NCBI RefSeq assembly: GCF_000719335.1
Contig: NZ_JOGB01000069.1
Location: 1-55,687 of the forward strand
Direction of reading: 5' to 3'
Source of the DNA: Streptomyces sp. NRRL S-87
GTDB lineage: Bacteria > Actinomycetota > Actinomycetes > Streptomycetales > Streptomycetaceae
DNA length: 55,687 nucleotides
Shown: positions 39,312-47,495 of the stretch, in pieces
How positions within the stretch are numbered: position 1 is the stretch's first letter
Layout: each line of letters opens with the position of its first letter
Made by a program: the position numbers and the translations under genes
Notes under the pieces: model-generated
What the model was told of the DNA's origin: nothing
What the model saw: the letters and a program-made list of their open reading frames with translations, nothing else
The model's database searches: none

Positions 39312-40057
39312 CCGTGTACTTCATCGGCGCGGGCCCCGGCGCCGCGGACCTGATCACCGTGCGGGGCGCGCGGACCCTGGCCGCGTGCGGGGTCTGCCTG
39401 TACGCCGGCAGCCTGGTCCCCCGCGAGCTGCTGGCCGAGTGCCCGCCGGACGCCCGGCTGGTGGACACCGCGCAGCTGAACCTGGACGAGATCGTCGCCG
39501 AGATCGTCCGTGCCCACGAGGCCGGTCTCGACGTGGCACGGCTGCACTCGGGCGACCCGTCCGTCTTCAGCGCGGTCGCCGAGCAGATGCGGCGGCTGGA
39601 CGCGGCGGGCGTGCCGTACGAGGTCGTGCCCGGCGTCCCGGCCTTCGCGGCCGCGGCCGCCGCGCTCAAGCGGGAGCTGACCGTGCCGACGGTCGGCCAG
39701 ACCGTCATCCTGACCCGGATCGCGCAGCAGGCCACCCCCATGCCGGCGGGTGAGGACCTCGCCACGCTCGGGCGCAGCGGGGCGCTGCTCGTACTGCACC
39801 TGGCGGCCCGGTACGTGGACCGTGTGGTGGCCGAACTGCTGCCCCACTACGGCGCGGACTGCCCGGCCGCGGTGGTGGCGATGGCCAGCAGGCCGGACGA
39901 ACTCGTGCTGCGCGGCACGCTCGACGACATCGCGGGCCAGGTCAAGGCGGCCGGGGTGGTGCGGACGGCGGTGATCATCGTGGGGCGCACGCTGGCGGCG
40001 GAGGAGTTCCGCGACAGCCACCTGTACTCGCCGGAGCGCGACCGGCATGTCTGCTGA
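39308..40057 (+). CDS. cobM: Precorrin-4 C11-methyltransferase
   Basis: This 249-residue enzyme has the tetrapyrrole methylase fold: N-terminal YFIGAGPGAADLITVRGART, then DVARLHSGDPSVFSA, YEVVPGVPAFAAAAAAL and a C-terminal TAVIIVGRTLAAEEF. It adds the C11 methyl in the aerobic pathway from SAM. Its ATG overlaps the cobL stop, and its end overlaps the cobK start. Confidence 0.95.
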   Translation: MTVYFIGAGPGAADLITVRGARTLAACGVCLYAGSLVPRELLAECPPDARLVDTAQLNLDEIVAEIVRAHEAGLDVARLHSGDPSVFSAVAEQMRRLDAAGVPYEVVPGVPAFAAAAAALKRELTVPTVGQTVILTRIAQQATPMPAGEDLATLGRSGALLVLHLAARYVDRVVAELLPHYGADCPAAVVAMASRPDELVLRGTLDDIAGQVKAAGVVRTAVIIVGRTLAAEEFRDSHLYSPERDRHVC

Positions 40058-40820
40058 GGCGGCGACCCGGCACGTGCTGGTGCTGGGCGGCACCACCGAG
40101 GCCCGGCGCCTGGCCGAGGTCCTCGCGGGGCTGCCCGGCCTGCGGCTGACCACCTCCCTGGCCGGCCGGGTGGCCCGGCCGGTGCTCCCGCCCGGCGAGG
40201 TCCGCATCGGCGGCTTCGGCGGGCCCGAGGGCCTGGCGGCCTGGCTGCGCGAGCACCGGGTGTCCGCCCTGGTCGACGCGACCCACCCGTTCGCGGAACG
40301 GATCAGCTTCAACGCCGCGGCCGCGGCCCGGGCCGCGGGCGTGCCGCTGCTCGCCGTGCGCCGGCCCTCCTGGCAACCGCGCGAGGGGGACGACTGGCAC
40401 CCGGTCGACTCCCTGGAGGGGGCGGCCGCGCTGCTCGCGGACGGCCGCCTCGGCGAGCGCGTGTTCCTCACCACGGGCCGGATGGGGCTGGCCGCCTTCG
40501 CCGGGCTGGACGGGCCCTGGTTCCTGGTCCGTTCCGTCGACGCACCCGACGGCGCCCGGCCGCCGCGCACCGAAGTCCTGCTGGACCGGGGGCCGTTCAC
40601 CCTCGACGGGGAGCGTGCGCTGCTGCGCGCGCACCGCATCGACGTGCTGGTCACCAAGGACAGCGGCGGCGCGGCCACCGCACCGAAGCTGGCCGCCGCC
40701 CGCGAGGCCGGCATCCCCGTGGTCGTCGTCCGCCGCCCGCCGACCCCGCCGGGCGTCCCGACCGCCCCGGACGTCCCGGCCGCCGCCGACTGGGTACGGG
40801 ACACCGCCGCCCCCTCCTGA
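40047..40820 (+). CDS. cobK: Precorrin-6A reductase
   Basis: This 257-residue Rossmann-type NADPH enzyme has the N-terminal nucleotide motif VLVLGGTTEARRLAEVLAGL, then VDATHPFAERISFNAAAAA, a long central stretch and LVTKDSGGAATAPKLAAARE. It reduces precorrin-6A to precorrin-6B. ATG 40047 lies 11 bases inside cobM, and the tail ends in a Pro-rich segment. Confidence 0.93.
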   Translation: MSAEAATRHVLVLGGTTEARRLAEVLAGLPGLRLTTSLAGRVARPVLPPGEVRIGGFGGPEGLAAWLREHRVSALVDATHPFAERISFNAAAAARAAGVPLLAVRRPSWQPREGDDWHPVDSLEGAAALLADGRLGERVFLTTGRMGLAAFAGLDGPWFLVRSVDAPDGARPPRTEVLLDRGPFTLDGERALLRAHRIDVLVTKDSGGAATAPKLAAAREAGIPVVVVRRPPTPPGVPTAPDVPAAADWVRDTAAPS

Positions 40821-41121
40821 CGGCACCGCGCCTTCCGGACACCGCCGCGCTCCTGACGTGCGCCGCGCCACCGGAAGGCACGGCGCCTCCGGACACCGCC
40901 ACCGCCTCCACCGGGTCCGTGCCGCCACCGGCCGCCGCCCGCCTCGCGGCCCCGCTCCGCCGCCCGACCGGCCGCCCGACCGGCCGCCTCGGCCCCGCAT
41001 GCCGCTCGGCGCGCGCGACCATCCCGGCGTGCCTACGCTGGATGCGCAACCGTCGGGGGCACAAGGGGGCCCGCGTCGACGGGTGGACACGACTCCTCTC
41101 ACCACAGCGAGGCGGACAACC
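40821..41121. other. Intergenic region between cobK and the CMD gene
   Basis: About 300 bases of very GC-rich DNA with no credible gene. It should carry the promoter of the carboxymuconolactone decarboxylase-like gene. I see no clear structure. Confidence 0.5.
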
Positions 41122-41478
41122 ATGGCTACTACATCCGACACCCCGGTCCTCGACACGATCGCCGCCATGACGATCGACTCCCTGGAGCACTGCCACATGG
41201 ACGAGCGGACGCTCATCCTCGCCCGCCTCGCCGCACTCGTGGCCATGGACGCGCCCGCGATCTCCTACATGGCCCACATCAACCCCGCGATCAAGGCCGA
41301 CTTCACGGTCGAGCAGCTGCAGGACCTGCTCGTCGCCATCGCGCCCGTCGTGGGAACGGCACGCGTCATGTCGGCCGCCGGTCACATCGCCCAGGCGTTC
41401 GGCGTCGCGATGGCCATGGCCGAGAGCGAGGCCGAAGCCATCGCGCAGGCCGAGGCCGACAGCCGCAGCGGTTCCTAG
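41122..41478 (+). CDS. Carboxymuconolactone decarboxylase (AhpD-like) family protein
   Basis: This 118-residue all-helical protein has the pattern MDERTLILARLAALVAMDAP, then VEQLQDLLVAIAPVVGTARV and an acidic end. Members act as decarboxylases or AhpD-like alkylhydroperoxidases. The usual CxxC is not seen, so peroxidase activity is doubtful. ATG 41122 after GAGGCGGA. It is followed by two terminator hairpins. Confidence 0.8.
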   Translation: MATTSDTPVLDTIAAMTIDSLEHCHMDERTLILARLAALVAMDAPAISYMAHINPAIKADFTVEQLQDLLVAIAPVVGTARVMSAAGHIAQAFGVAMAMAESEAEAIAQAEADSRSGS

Positions 41479-41487
41479 CCACCGCCG

Positions 41488-41511
41488 CGGGCCCGCGCTC
41501 GCGCGGGCCCG
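41488..41511. terminator. Hairpin terminator after the CMD gene
   Basis: The arms cgggcccgcgc and gcgcgggcccg meet around TC, ten bases after the stop. Confidence 0.65.
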
Positions 41512-41566
41512 TCGTCCGTGACCAGGAGCGCCGGGACACCCGGGGCCCCTTCGGGCCGGCAGCACC

Positions 41567-41601
41567 GCGGGCCCCGTCCACGCCCGGTGGACGGGGCCCG
41601 C
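41567..41601. terminator. Second hairpin, 15-bp stem
   Basis: Perfect arms gcgggccccgtccac and gtggacggggcccgc flank GCCCG. It may be a bidirectional terminator. Confidence 0.65.
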
Positions 41602-41697
41602 TGCGGCGCTCGCTAATCCTTGCTCTACGGCAGATGATTTTTTCCCCTTATGATCATTAGCGCCTAGAAGGCTCTGATCCAAAGCCGCTCCACATCT

Positions 41698-41967
41698 CTA
41701 CCGTGTAGCACCTGCAGGACTGGCGTCGAATTCCGTTTTCGACTCAACAATTGCCACTTGGATCATTTTCACATCCCGGAAGTCGGGATGCAGTGAGACC
41801 TGCGCAGGCCTACGGTTGAAGTACGTCATGACCGTGCGACCTATTCGCTTCGAAGCGCCCAAGAAACCAAATGCCGGACCGCCAAAGAGGTCTAGCAAGC
41901 AGGTCAAGGCTATGGATAGAGATTTCTCGGCATGAGGCTTCAGCCTACCGGGGTACCCAGGGCGCAC
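41698..41967 (-). CDS. Hypothetical protein in a low-GC patch
   Basis: This 89-residue frame on the minus strand reads SLSIALTCLLDLFGGPAFGF, then RTVMTYFNRRPAQVSLHPDF and IVESKTEFD. It lies in DNA of lower GC than the surroundings and shows mixed codon use, so it may be a foreign gene or a fragment of one. No family is recognised, and no ribosome-binding site decides the start. Confidence 0.35.
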   Translation of the reverse strand: MRPGYPGRLKPHAEKSLSIALTCLLDLFGGPAFGFLGASKRIGRTVMTYFNRRPAQVSLHPDFRDVKMIQVAIVESKTEFDASPAGATR

Positions 41968-42331
41968 AGGCGGGCGATCTCAGCTCGGCTCGGTGGACGT
42001 GGCGGCCTGGACGACCTTCGTGATCTGAAAACGAAGCCCCTAATCTACAAGCAACTTGAGTGTTGATGCAGGACAGCGAAGGGGCAGTCCGACAGTGTCG
42101 TCGGGTGGGGCGATCTATCTGCGCGGGCGTCGCCGTCGGACTCGCGAAGGCGGTCCTGATGCAACCGGCCCCGCTCCCGCAAGGGTGGACTTCGGGCCGT
42201 GACAGGGACGTGTGACGGGACGGGGCAGGCAGGCCCGGGTGGCGGGCCATTACCTCGCCAGTAAGCGCGGACGTCGGGGCGTCCCGGCAGGGTTGTCGTC
42301 AAGCAGGCGGCAACGAGAGGGGGTACGGGAC

Positions 42332-43391
42332 ATGTTCGCAATCACCGGTCGGCGGGGCACGGTCGGGCTCGCGGTACTGGCGCCCGCGGTGGGGGTCTCC
42401 ACCTCGGCCGCGGCGCTCCCGAGCGGCGGCGCGGGCGGCGGGGCGGGCGTCATGGCGGGCATCGGGGCGGGCGACTGCCCCGAGGTCCGCGGCAAGGTCG
42501 AACGGCTGGAGGGCCGGATCACGCCCAACGCGTGCGCGTTCATGCAGCGGCAGATCGCGTTCGGCGAGCTGCCCACCGGGGCGCTGCCGGTGCCGGGCGA
42601 CCTCGGCCACCCGCGGGTGCGGGCATACCTGGACATCTTCGACCCGGAGGCCTCGCTCTGGGAGGCGGGCGCCGACGCCCAGCGCGGCGAGGCCGTCATC
42701 GGCACGTCGATCGCGCGCTCGCTGCCGATCGCGCCGGACCTGGCGGCGTACCAGGGCACGCAGGCGGTCGCCGAGGGCAGCACCATGATGTTCGGCCAGT
42801 GGAACGAGGTCACGCTCAAGGGCCGCAAGGTGGCCTACCCGCAGGTCGCCCGCAACGTGCTCGGCGACGACGGCAGGACCCTCCAGGCCCGCCGCTACTA
42901 CGACCGCCACGCGCTGTTCGCGGACACCGTGCCGAGCGCGCCGGCCGGCCTCTTCGCGGGCGTCGCCGACCCGGCCCCGGGCAGCCCGGGCGGAGGGGAG
43001 GACCGGCGGTCTGCGGAGCGGTTGCGGGCGGGCGAGATCCCGGCGCGGCTGGCGATGTGGAACGGCGAGGACGCGGCCGGGCTGCTGGCCCGCACGCGGG
43101 GCGCCCGGCTGGCGGCGCCGCTAGTGACGGAGGCGGGCAAGCGGGCGTACCTGGAGCGGTTCCTCGCCACCGCGGACCTCCGGCTGCGGGCCGGTCAGGC
43201 CGCCTTCGGCCGCACCACGACGTACCTCGAGTGGCACGGCACCGCCACCACCGAGCCTTCGGCACGGTCCCCTTCGGCATCGTCGAGCGGTTCGGCCGGA
43301 CGGCGCGCGGGAGCTGTACTTCGACACGCTGCCGCTGATCGCGAGCGGCTCGTGGATCGGCTCCCTCTTCGCCGAACTGGCCACGCCTTAG
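42332..43391 (+). pseudogene. Frameshifted exported SnoaL-like protein
   Basis: From ATG 42332 the protein has a weak export signal (VGLAVLAPAVGVSTSAAAL) and then a long region (AFMQRQIAFGELPTGALP, DIFDPEASLWEAGADAQRGE, later TYLEWHGTATTEP) that resembles SnoaL/NTF2-like folds. After about 43250 the frame breaks: the second frame reads FGTVPFGIVERFGR (from 43257) and the third RELYFDTLPLIASGS and ends at 43391. Two single-base indels about 50 bases apart restore the protein, so they may be sequencing errors or a recent inactivation. Confidence 0.6.
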
Positions 43392-43466
43392 GGGGGCCGG
43401 GCCCCGGCATGCGCCCGGCCCCCGTCCGCGCCGAGCGGACGGGGGCCCGATGTGCGGTCGCCCGTG

Positions 43467-45065
43467 CTACGCCGACGGGTAGCGGCGCGGGGTCCACACC
43501 ACCGGCGGGGCGTCCGGGGCGCGGTGGGCGAGCTGGGTCTGGGACGAGCCGATCAGCAGGATCGTGCGCATGTCGACCTGGCCCGGGTCCAGGTCGACCA
43601 GGGCGACGGTCCGTACGGACTGCTCGGGGCCGCCCACGTCGCGGGCCAGCACGACCGGCGTGTCCGGGGCACGGTGCTCGAGCAGGAGCTCCCGCGCCTT
43701 GGCGACCTGCCACGTCCGGCTGCGCGAGCCGGGGTTGTACAGGGCCATCGCCAGGTCGGCGCCGGCGGCCGCGGCCAGCCGCTCGGCGATGACCTCCCAC
43801 GGCTTGAGCCGGTCGGAGAGCGAGATCACCGCGTAGTCGTGGCCCAGCGGGGCGCCGGCGGCGGCCGCGGCGGCGTTGGCGGCCGTCACGCCCGGCAGCA
43901 CCCGCACCGGCACGTCGCGGTACTCGTCCTGGGCCGCCACCTCCAGCACGGCCGTGGCCATGGCGAAGACGCCCGGGTCGCCGCCCGACACGACGGCGAC
44001 GCGCTTGCCGCGCCGGGCGAGGTCGAGCGCGAACTCGGCTCGCTCGGACTCGACCTTGTTGTCCGACCCGTGCCGCACCTGCCCCGGCCGCGCCGGGACC
44101 CGGTCGAGGTACGTGGTGTAGCCGACCAGCACCTCGGCGTCGGCGAGGGCCCGCTTGGTCTCGGGGGTCAGCCACAGCGGTCCGGCCGGCCCGGTGCCGA
44201 CGACCACGACCCCGCCGCGCCCGGTGGCGGTACGGGCCGCCGCCTCGCCCGGGTTGCCCACGCGGCTCGGCACGACGGCCACGGCGAAGTACGGCACGGT
44301 GCCGGGGTCGACGTCCGCGAGGTCGCCGAGGCGCTCGCCCGCCATCGTGGCCCGCTCGACGTACCGCGCCTCGGCCAGCCGGCCGGAGGTCTCCAGCGCC
44401 CCGCGGACCGCCGGGAAGGTACGGCCGAGCTTCATCACCACGGCGGAGTCGGTGGCGGCCAGCCGGGCCGCGAGCTCCTCCTCCGGCAGGGTGCCGGGCA
44501 GGATCGTCAGGACCTCCTCGCCCTCGACGAGCGGGGTCTGGAGCCGGGCTGCGGCCCCGCTGACGGACGTGACGCCGGGGACGACCTCGGTCGGGTAGCG
44601 GTCGGCCAGCCGCTTGTGCATGTGCATGTACGAGCCGTAGAAGAGCGGGTCGCCCTCGGCGAGCACGGCCACGGTGCGGCCCGCGTCGAGGTGCGCGGCG
44701 AGCCGGGCCGCGGCGGACTCGTAGAACTCCTCCATCGCGCCCTGGTAGCCGCCGGGGTGGTCGGTGGTCTCGGTGGTGACCGGGTAGACCAGCGGCTCCT
44801 CGATGTGGTCCGCGCGCAGGTACTGCGCGGCGATCGAGCGGGCGATGGACCGGCCGTGCCGGGCGCTGTGGTACGCCACGACGTCGGCCTCGCCGATGAC
44901 CTGCACGGCGCGCACGGTCATCAGGGCGGGGTCGCCGGGGCCGAGTCCGACGCCGAACAGCCGGCCGGGCGAACCCGGTTCGGGCCGGGCGGTGGGCTCG
45001 GCGGTGGGCCGCGGCACTGCGCCGGGGGTGGGCCGGGGCACTGCGCCGGGGGTCGGCTCGCTCAT
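43467..45065 (-). CDS. cobIJ: Precorrin-2 C20-/precorrin-3B C17-methyltransferase fusion
   Basis: This protein of about 532 residues from ATG 45065 holds two tetrapyrrole methylases. First, CobI: GRLFGVGLGPGDPALMTVRA, AVLAEGDPLFYGSYMHMHKR and TEVVPGVTSVSGAAARL. Then CobJ: VVVVGTGPAGPLWLTPETKR, RVAVVSGGDPGVFAMATAVL and VRVLPGVTAANAAAAAAGAP. Fusion of the two is usual in Streptomyces. The N-terminus carries an extra PTPGAVPRPT tandem repeat. The start overlaps the cobH stop (ATGA). Confidence 0.93.
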   Translation of the reverse strand: MSEPTPGAVPRPTPGAVPRPTAEPTARPEPGSPGRLFGVGLGPGDPALMTVRAVQVIGEADVVAYHSARHGRSIARSIAAQYLRADHIEEPLVYPVTTETTDHPGGYQGAMEEFYESAAARLAAHLDAGRTVAVLAEGDPLFYGSYMHMHKRLADRYPTEVVPGVTSVSGAAARLQTPLVEGEEVLTILPGTLPEEELAARLAATDSAVVMKLGRTFPAVRGALETSGRLAEARYVERATMAGERLGDLADVDPGTVPYFAVAVVPSRVGNPGEAAARTATGRGGVVVVGTGPAGPLWLTPETKRALADAEVLVGYTTYLDRVPARPGQVRHGSDNKVESERAEFALDLARRGKRVAVVSGGDPGVFAMATAVLEVAAQDEYRDVPVRVLPGVTAANAAAAAAGAPLGHDYAVISLSDRLKPWEVIAERLAAAAGADLAMALYNPGSRSRTWQVAKARELLLEHRAPDTPVVLARDVGGPEQSVRTVALVDLDPGQVDMRTILLIGSSQTQLAHRAPDAPPVVWTPRRYPSA

Positions 45066-45709
45066 TCTTCCTCGCTCGCGATCGCGTTGATGGCGGCGGC
45101 CGCGATGGCGCTGCCGCCGCGCCGGCCGCGCACGATCAAGTGGTCGAGGCCCGAGCCGTGTTCGGCGAGCGCGTCCTTCGACTCCGCGGCGCCGATGAAG
45201 CCGACCGGGACGCCGATGACGGCGGCGGGGCGGGGCGCGCCCTCCTCGATCATCTCCAGGAGGCGGAACAGCGCGGTGGGCGCGTTGCCGACGGCCACCA
45301 CCGAGCCCTCCAGCAGGCCCTGGTCGCGCCAGAGTTCGAGCGCGGCGGCGCTGCGCGTGGTGCCCATCTTGCGGGCCAGCTCGGCGACCGACGGGTCGGA
45401 GAGCGTGCACACGACGCGGTTGTCGGCGGGCAGGCGCTTGCGCGTCACGCCACTGGCGACCATCTGTACGTCGCACAGGATCGGCGCGCCGGCGTGCAGT
45501 GCGGCCCGGCCGCGCAGCACGACCTCGGGGGTGTAGCCGAGGTCGCGGGGGAGGTCGGTCATCCCGCAGGCGTGAATCATGCGCACCGCGACCTGGGCGA
45601 CCGAGGCGGGCAGCCCGGCGAGGTCCGCCTCGGCGCGGATCGTGGCAAAGGACTGGCGGTAGATGGCCGCGCCGTCCTTCTCGTACTCAAACACTGTGTA
45701 CTCGCTCAT
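45062..45709 (-). CDS. cobH: Precorrin-8X methylmutase
   Basis: This 215-residue enzyme is recognisable from YEKDGAAIYRQSFATIRAEA, VAVRMIHACGMTDLPRDL (catalytic His), MVASGVTRKRL and VVAVGNAPTALFRLLEMIEE, with VIGVPVGFIGAAESK near the end. It moves a methyl from C11 to C12 to give hydrogenobyrinate. It is coupled to cobIJ and follows cobG by 24 bases. Confidence 0.95.
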   Translation of the reverse strand: MSEYTVFEYEKDGAAIYRQSFATIRAEADLAGLPASVAQVAVRMIHACGMTDLPRDLGYTPEVVLRGRAALHAGAPILCDVQMVASGVTRKRLPADNRVVCTLSDPSVAELARKMGTTRSAAALELWRDQGLLEGSVVAVGNAPTALFRLLEMIEEGAPRPAAVIGVPVGFIGAAESKDALAEHGSGLDHLIVRGRRGGSAIAAAAINAIASEEE

Positions 45710-45733
45710 TTCTTCACTGCGGTCGGTGAGGGG

Positions 45734-47146
45734 TCACGGAACCTGAGGGGTCTGCGGGAGGGTACGGGCGGCCGTGACTGCTGCGGCGAGGCGCTCCGCG
45801 GCCGTCGGGCCGTCCATGGCCCGGGGGACGTGCGAGGGCTCGGGGCCGGGTGGGGCTTGGGCGCCGTATCGGGCCTGGGCTCCGTGCGGGTCCCGGTCGG
45901 CGTACGGGGCCAGGTCGTCGCGTACGGCTCGCGGGCCGGGCGCGGGCGGGGTCACGGTGTAGCCGTCGGGCGTGGCCACGACGTCGACCCAGGCGGTGCC
46001 GCGCGGGTGCCCGCACCGACGGGCGCAGCCGGACCAGTGCACCGGCAGGGGACCGGCCGCCCGCTCCGCGACCGCGCGGGCGTCGGCCCGCACGTCGGCG
46101 TGCGACTTGGCGCAGCCGGGGCGGCCGGTGCAGGCGGTGACGGTCTCCCACGGGCTGCCCGGCGCCACGACGAGACCGGCCGCGGCCAGTCGGGCCGACG
46201 CGTCGGCGGGGGCGTCCGGGAGGACGACGCTGCGCCACGGCGTCAGGCGCAGTTCGCCGGCGCCCTCCTCCGCGACGGCGAGCAGGGTGCGCCACTGGGC
46301 GGTGCTCAGACGGCCGAGGGGGATCAGGCTGCAGAGGCTCTGCGGACCGTGGGGCCCGGGGCGGGGCGGCGCCGCGTGCGGGCGGGCGGCGTCCTGGACG
46401 TACCCGGCAGCGACGCCGGACTCGGTCAGCCGGACCGCGAACTCCTCGGCGGTGAGCGTCTGTTCGGGGGGCAGCTCGGCCACCCGCCAGGCCTTGGTGC
46501 CGGCGGCGGCCACGGTGTCGAGGAAGTACGCGGCCGCGAGCAGGGCGGCGCCCGGCGCGTCGGCCCAGGTGACCTCCACCGCGTCGACGGCGGCGCCCAG
46601 CCGGAGCAGGGCGCGGTCTGCGGCCCCCGCCAGGACCGTCACGTCCGGGTCGAGGGCGGCGACGTCGCCGCGGCCGTCGTCGAAGGCGAACAGGAAGCGC
46701 CCCGAGAGGGCCGCGGCCCCCGGGTCCGCGCACAGCAGCCGGTCGAACTCCCGCACCCACGGCAGGACATCGGGACGGGTGGACCCCCCGCATCCCGACA
46801 GCGGTGTCGCCACGATGTTGCGGACCCGCTCGTGGGTGGGGGCGGGCAGCAGCCCGGCGGCGTCGAGGAGGCGGGCCAGGTCCGCGCCGCAGGCGTCGGG
46901 CAGGCCGCGGAGCTGGACGTTGCCGCGCGAGGTGAGTTCCAGGTGCCCGTCGCCGTGCCGGTCCGCGGCGTCGGCGAGGGCCGCCGCCTGACGGGTGGTG
47001 AGCAGACCGCCCGGCAGCCGGACGCGCGCGAGGTGCCCGTCGTCCGCCGCGTGCAGCCGCAGCGCACCGGGGCAGGCGTCGCCGCCGTCCCGTATGACGG
47101 GTACGTCCCGGGGCGTGGCGGAGGGGGGCGGTGGCATGGCGGCGAG
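45734..47146 (-). CDS. cobG: Precorrin-3B synthase
   Basis: This protein of about 470 residues is related to sulfite/nitrite reductases and carries siroheme-type and iron-sulfur Cys motifs (CTGRPGCAKSHADV and CARRCGHPRGTA). The N-terminal half has LARVRLPGGLLTTRQAAALA and LTSRGNVQLRGLPDACGA. CobG makes the lactone of precorrin-3B with oxygen in the aerobic pathway. The start is uncertain (ATG 47146 or 47134, GTG 47188), with no good ribosome-binding site. It heads the cobG-cobH-cobIJ operon, opposite the riboswitch. Confidence 0.92.
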   Translation of the reverse strand, partial: LAAMPPPPSATPRDVPVIRDGGDACPGALRLHAADDGHLARVRLPGGLLTTRQAAALADAADRHGDGHLELTSRGNVQLRGLPDACGADLARLLDAAGLLPAPTHERVRNIVATPLSGCGGSTRPDVLPWVREFDRLLCADPGAAALSGRFLFAFDDGRGDVAALDPDVTVLAGAADRALLRLGAAVDAVEVTWADAPGAALLAAAYFLDTVAAAGTKAWRVAELPPEQTLTAEEFAVRLTESGVAAGYVQDAARPHAAPPRPGPHGPQSLCSLIPLGRLSTAQWRTLLAVAEEGAGELRLTPWRSVVLPDAPADASARLAAAGLVVAPGSPWETVTACTGRPGCAKSHADVRADARAVAERAAGPLPVHWSGCARRCGHPRGTAWVDVVATPDGYTVTPPAPGPRAVRDDLAPYADRDPHGAQARYGAQAPPGPEPSHVPRAMDGPTAAERLAAAVTAARTLPQTPQVP

Positions 47147-47244
47147 CATACCCACGATTCCGGGGCCCCGGCCTGTGGCCGTCACCACCCTCCGCGGGGC
47201 GGGAGAGGGGCGGCCACCTGTGCCGATCGTCTCGGGGCCGCTAT

Positions 47245-47460
47245 AGGATGCCCCTCACCGGGCCGTCTGGCCCGGTACCGCCGAAGGCGGCGTCATGGGA
47301 GGAAGCCCGGTGCGATTCCGGCGCGGTCCCGCCACTGTGAGCCGGGCGGCAGCGAAGGGCGCGTAGCGACCCGACGGGGGTGGAAGACCTCTTCGGGAGA
47401 CGTGACGCGCGCGGCGCGGCAGCCGGGTGAGTCAGGAACTCCCGCCGTCCTTCACTGCCC
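47245..47460 (+). ncRNA. Cobalamin riboswitch upstream of cobN
   Basis: The conserved cobalamin-aptamer pieces are visible: the aagcccggtgcgattccgg stem with the ccgccactgtga B12-box-like core, then the gggtgagtcaggaactc helix (about 47428-47445). The element ends about 36 bases before the cobN ATG. When coenzyme B12 binds, translation or transcription of cobN should be shut off. The boundaries are approximate. Confidence 0.92.
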
Positions 47461-47495
47461 GGGGCGCGGAAACCCCGAGGAAGGCCAGACGCCGC

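Larger units (their letters stand above)
41479..42331. other. Gene-poor patch with two terminators and a low-GC segment
   Basis: Two hairpins lie at 41488-41511 and 41567-41601. From about 41615 to 42080 the GC content falls clearly below the neighbours (runs such as tgattttttccccttatgat). A minus-strand frame (41698-41967) covers part of it. The rest, 42080-42331, is ordinary GC with no gene seen. Confidence 0.6.
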
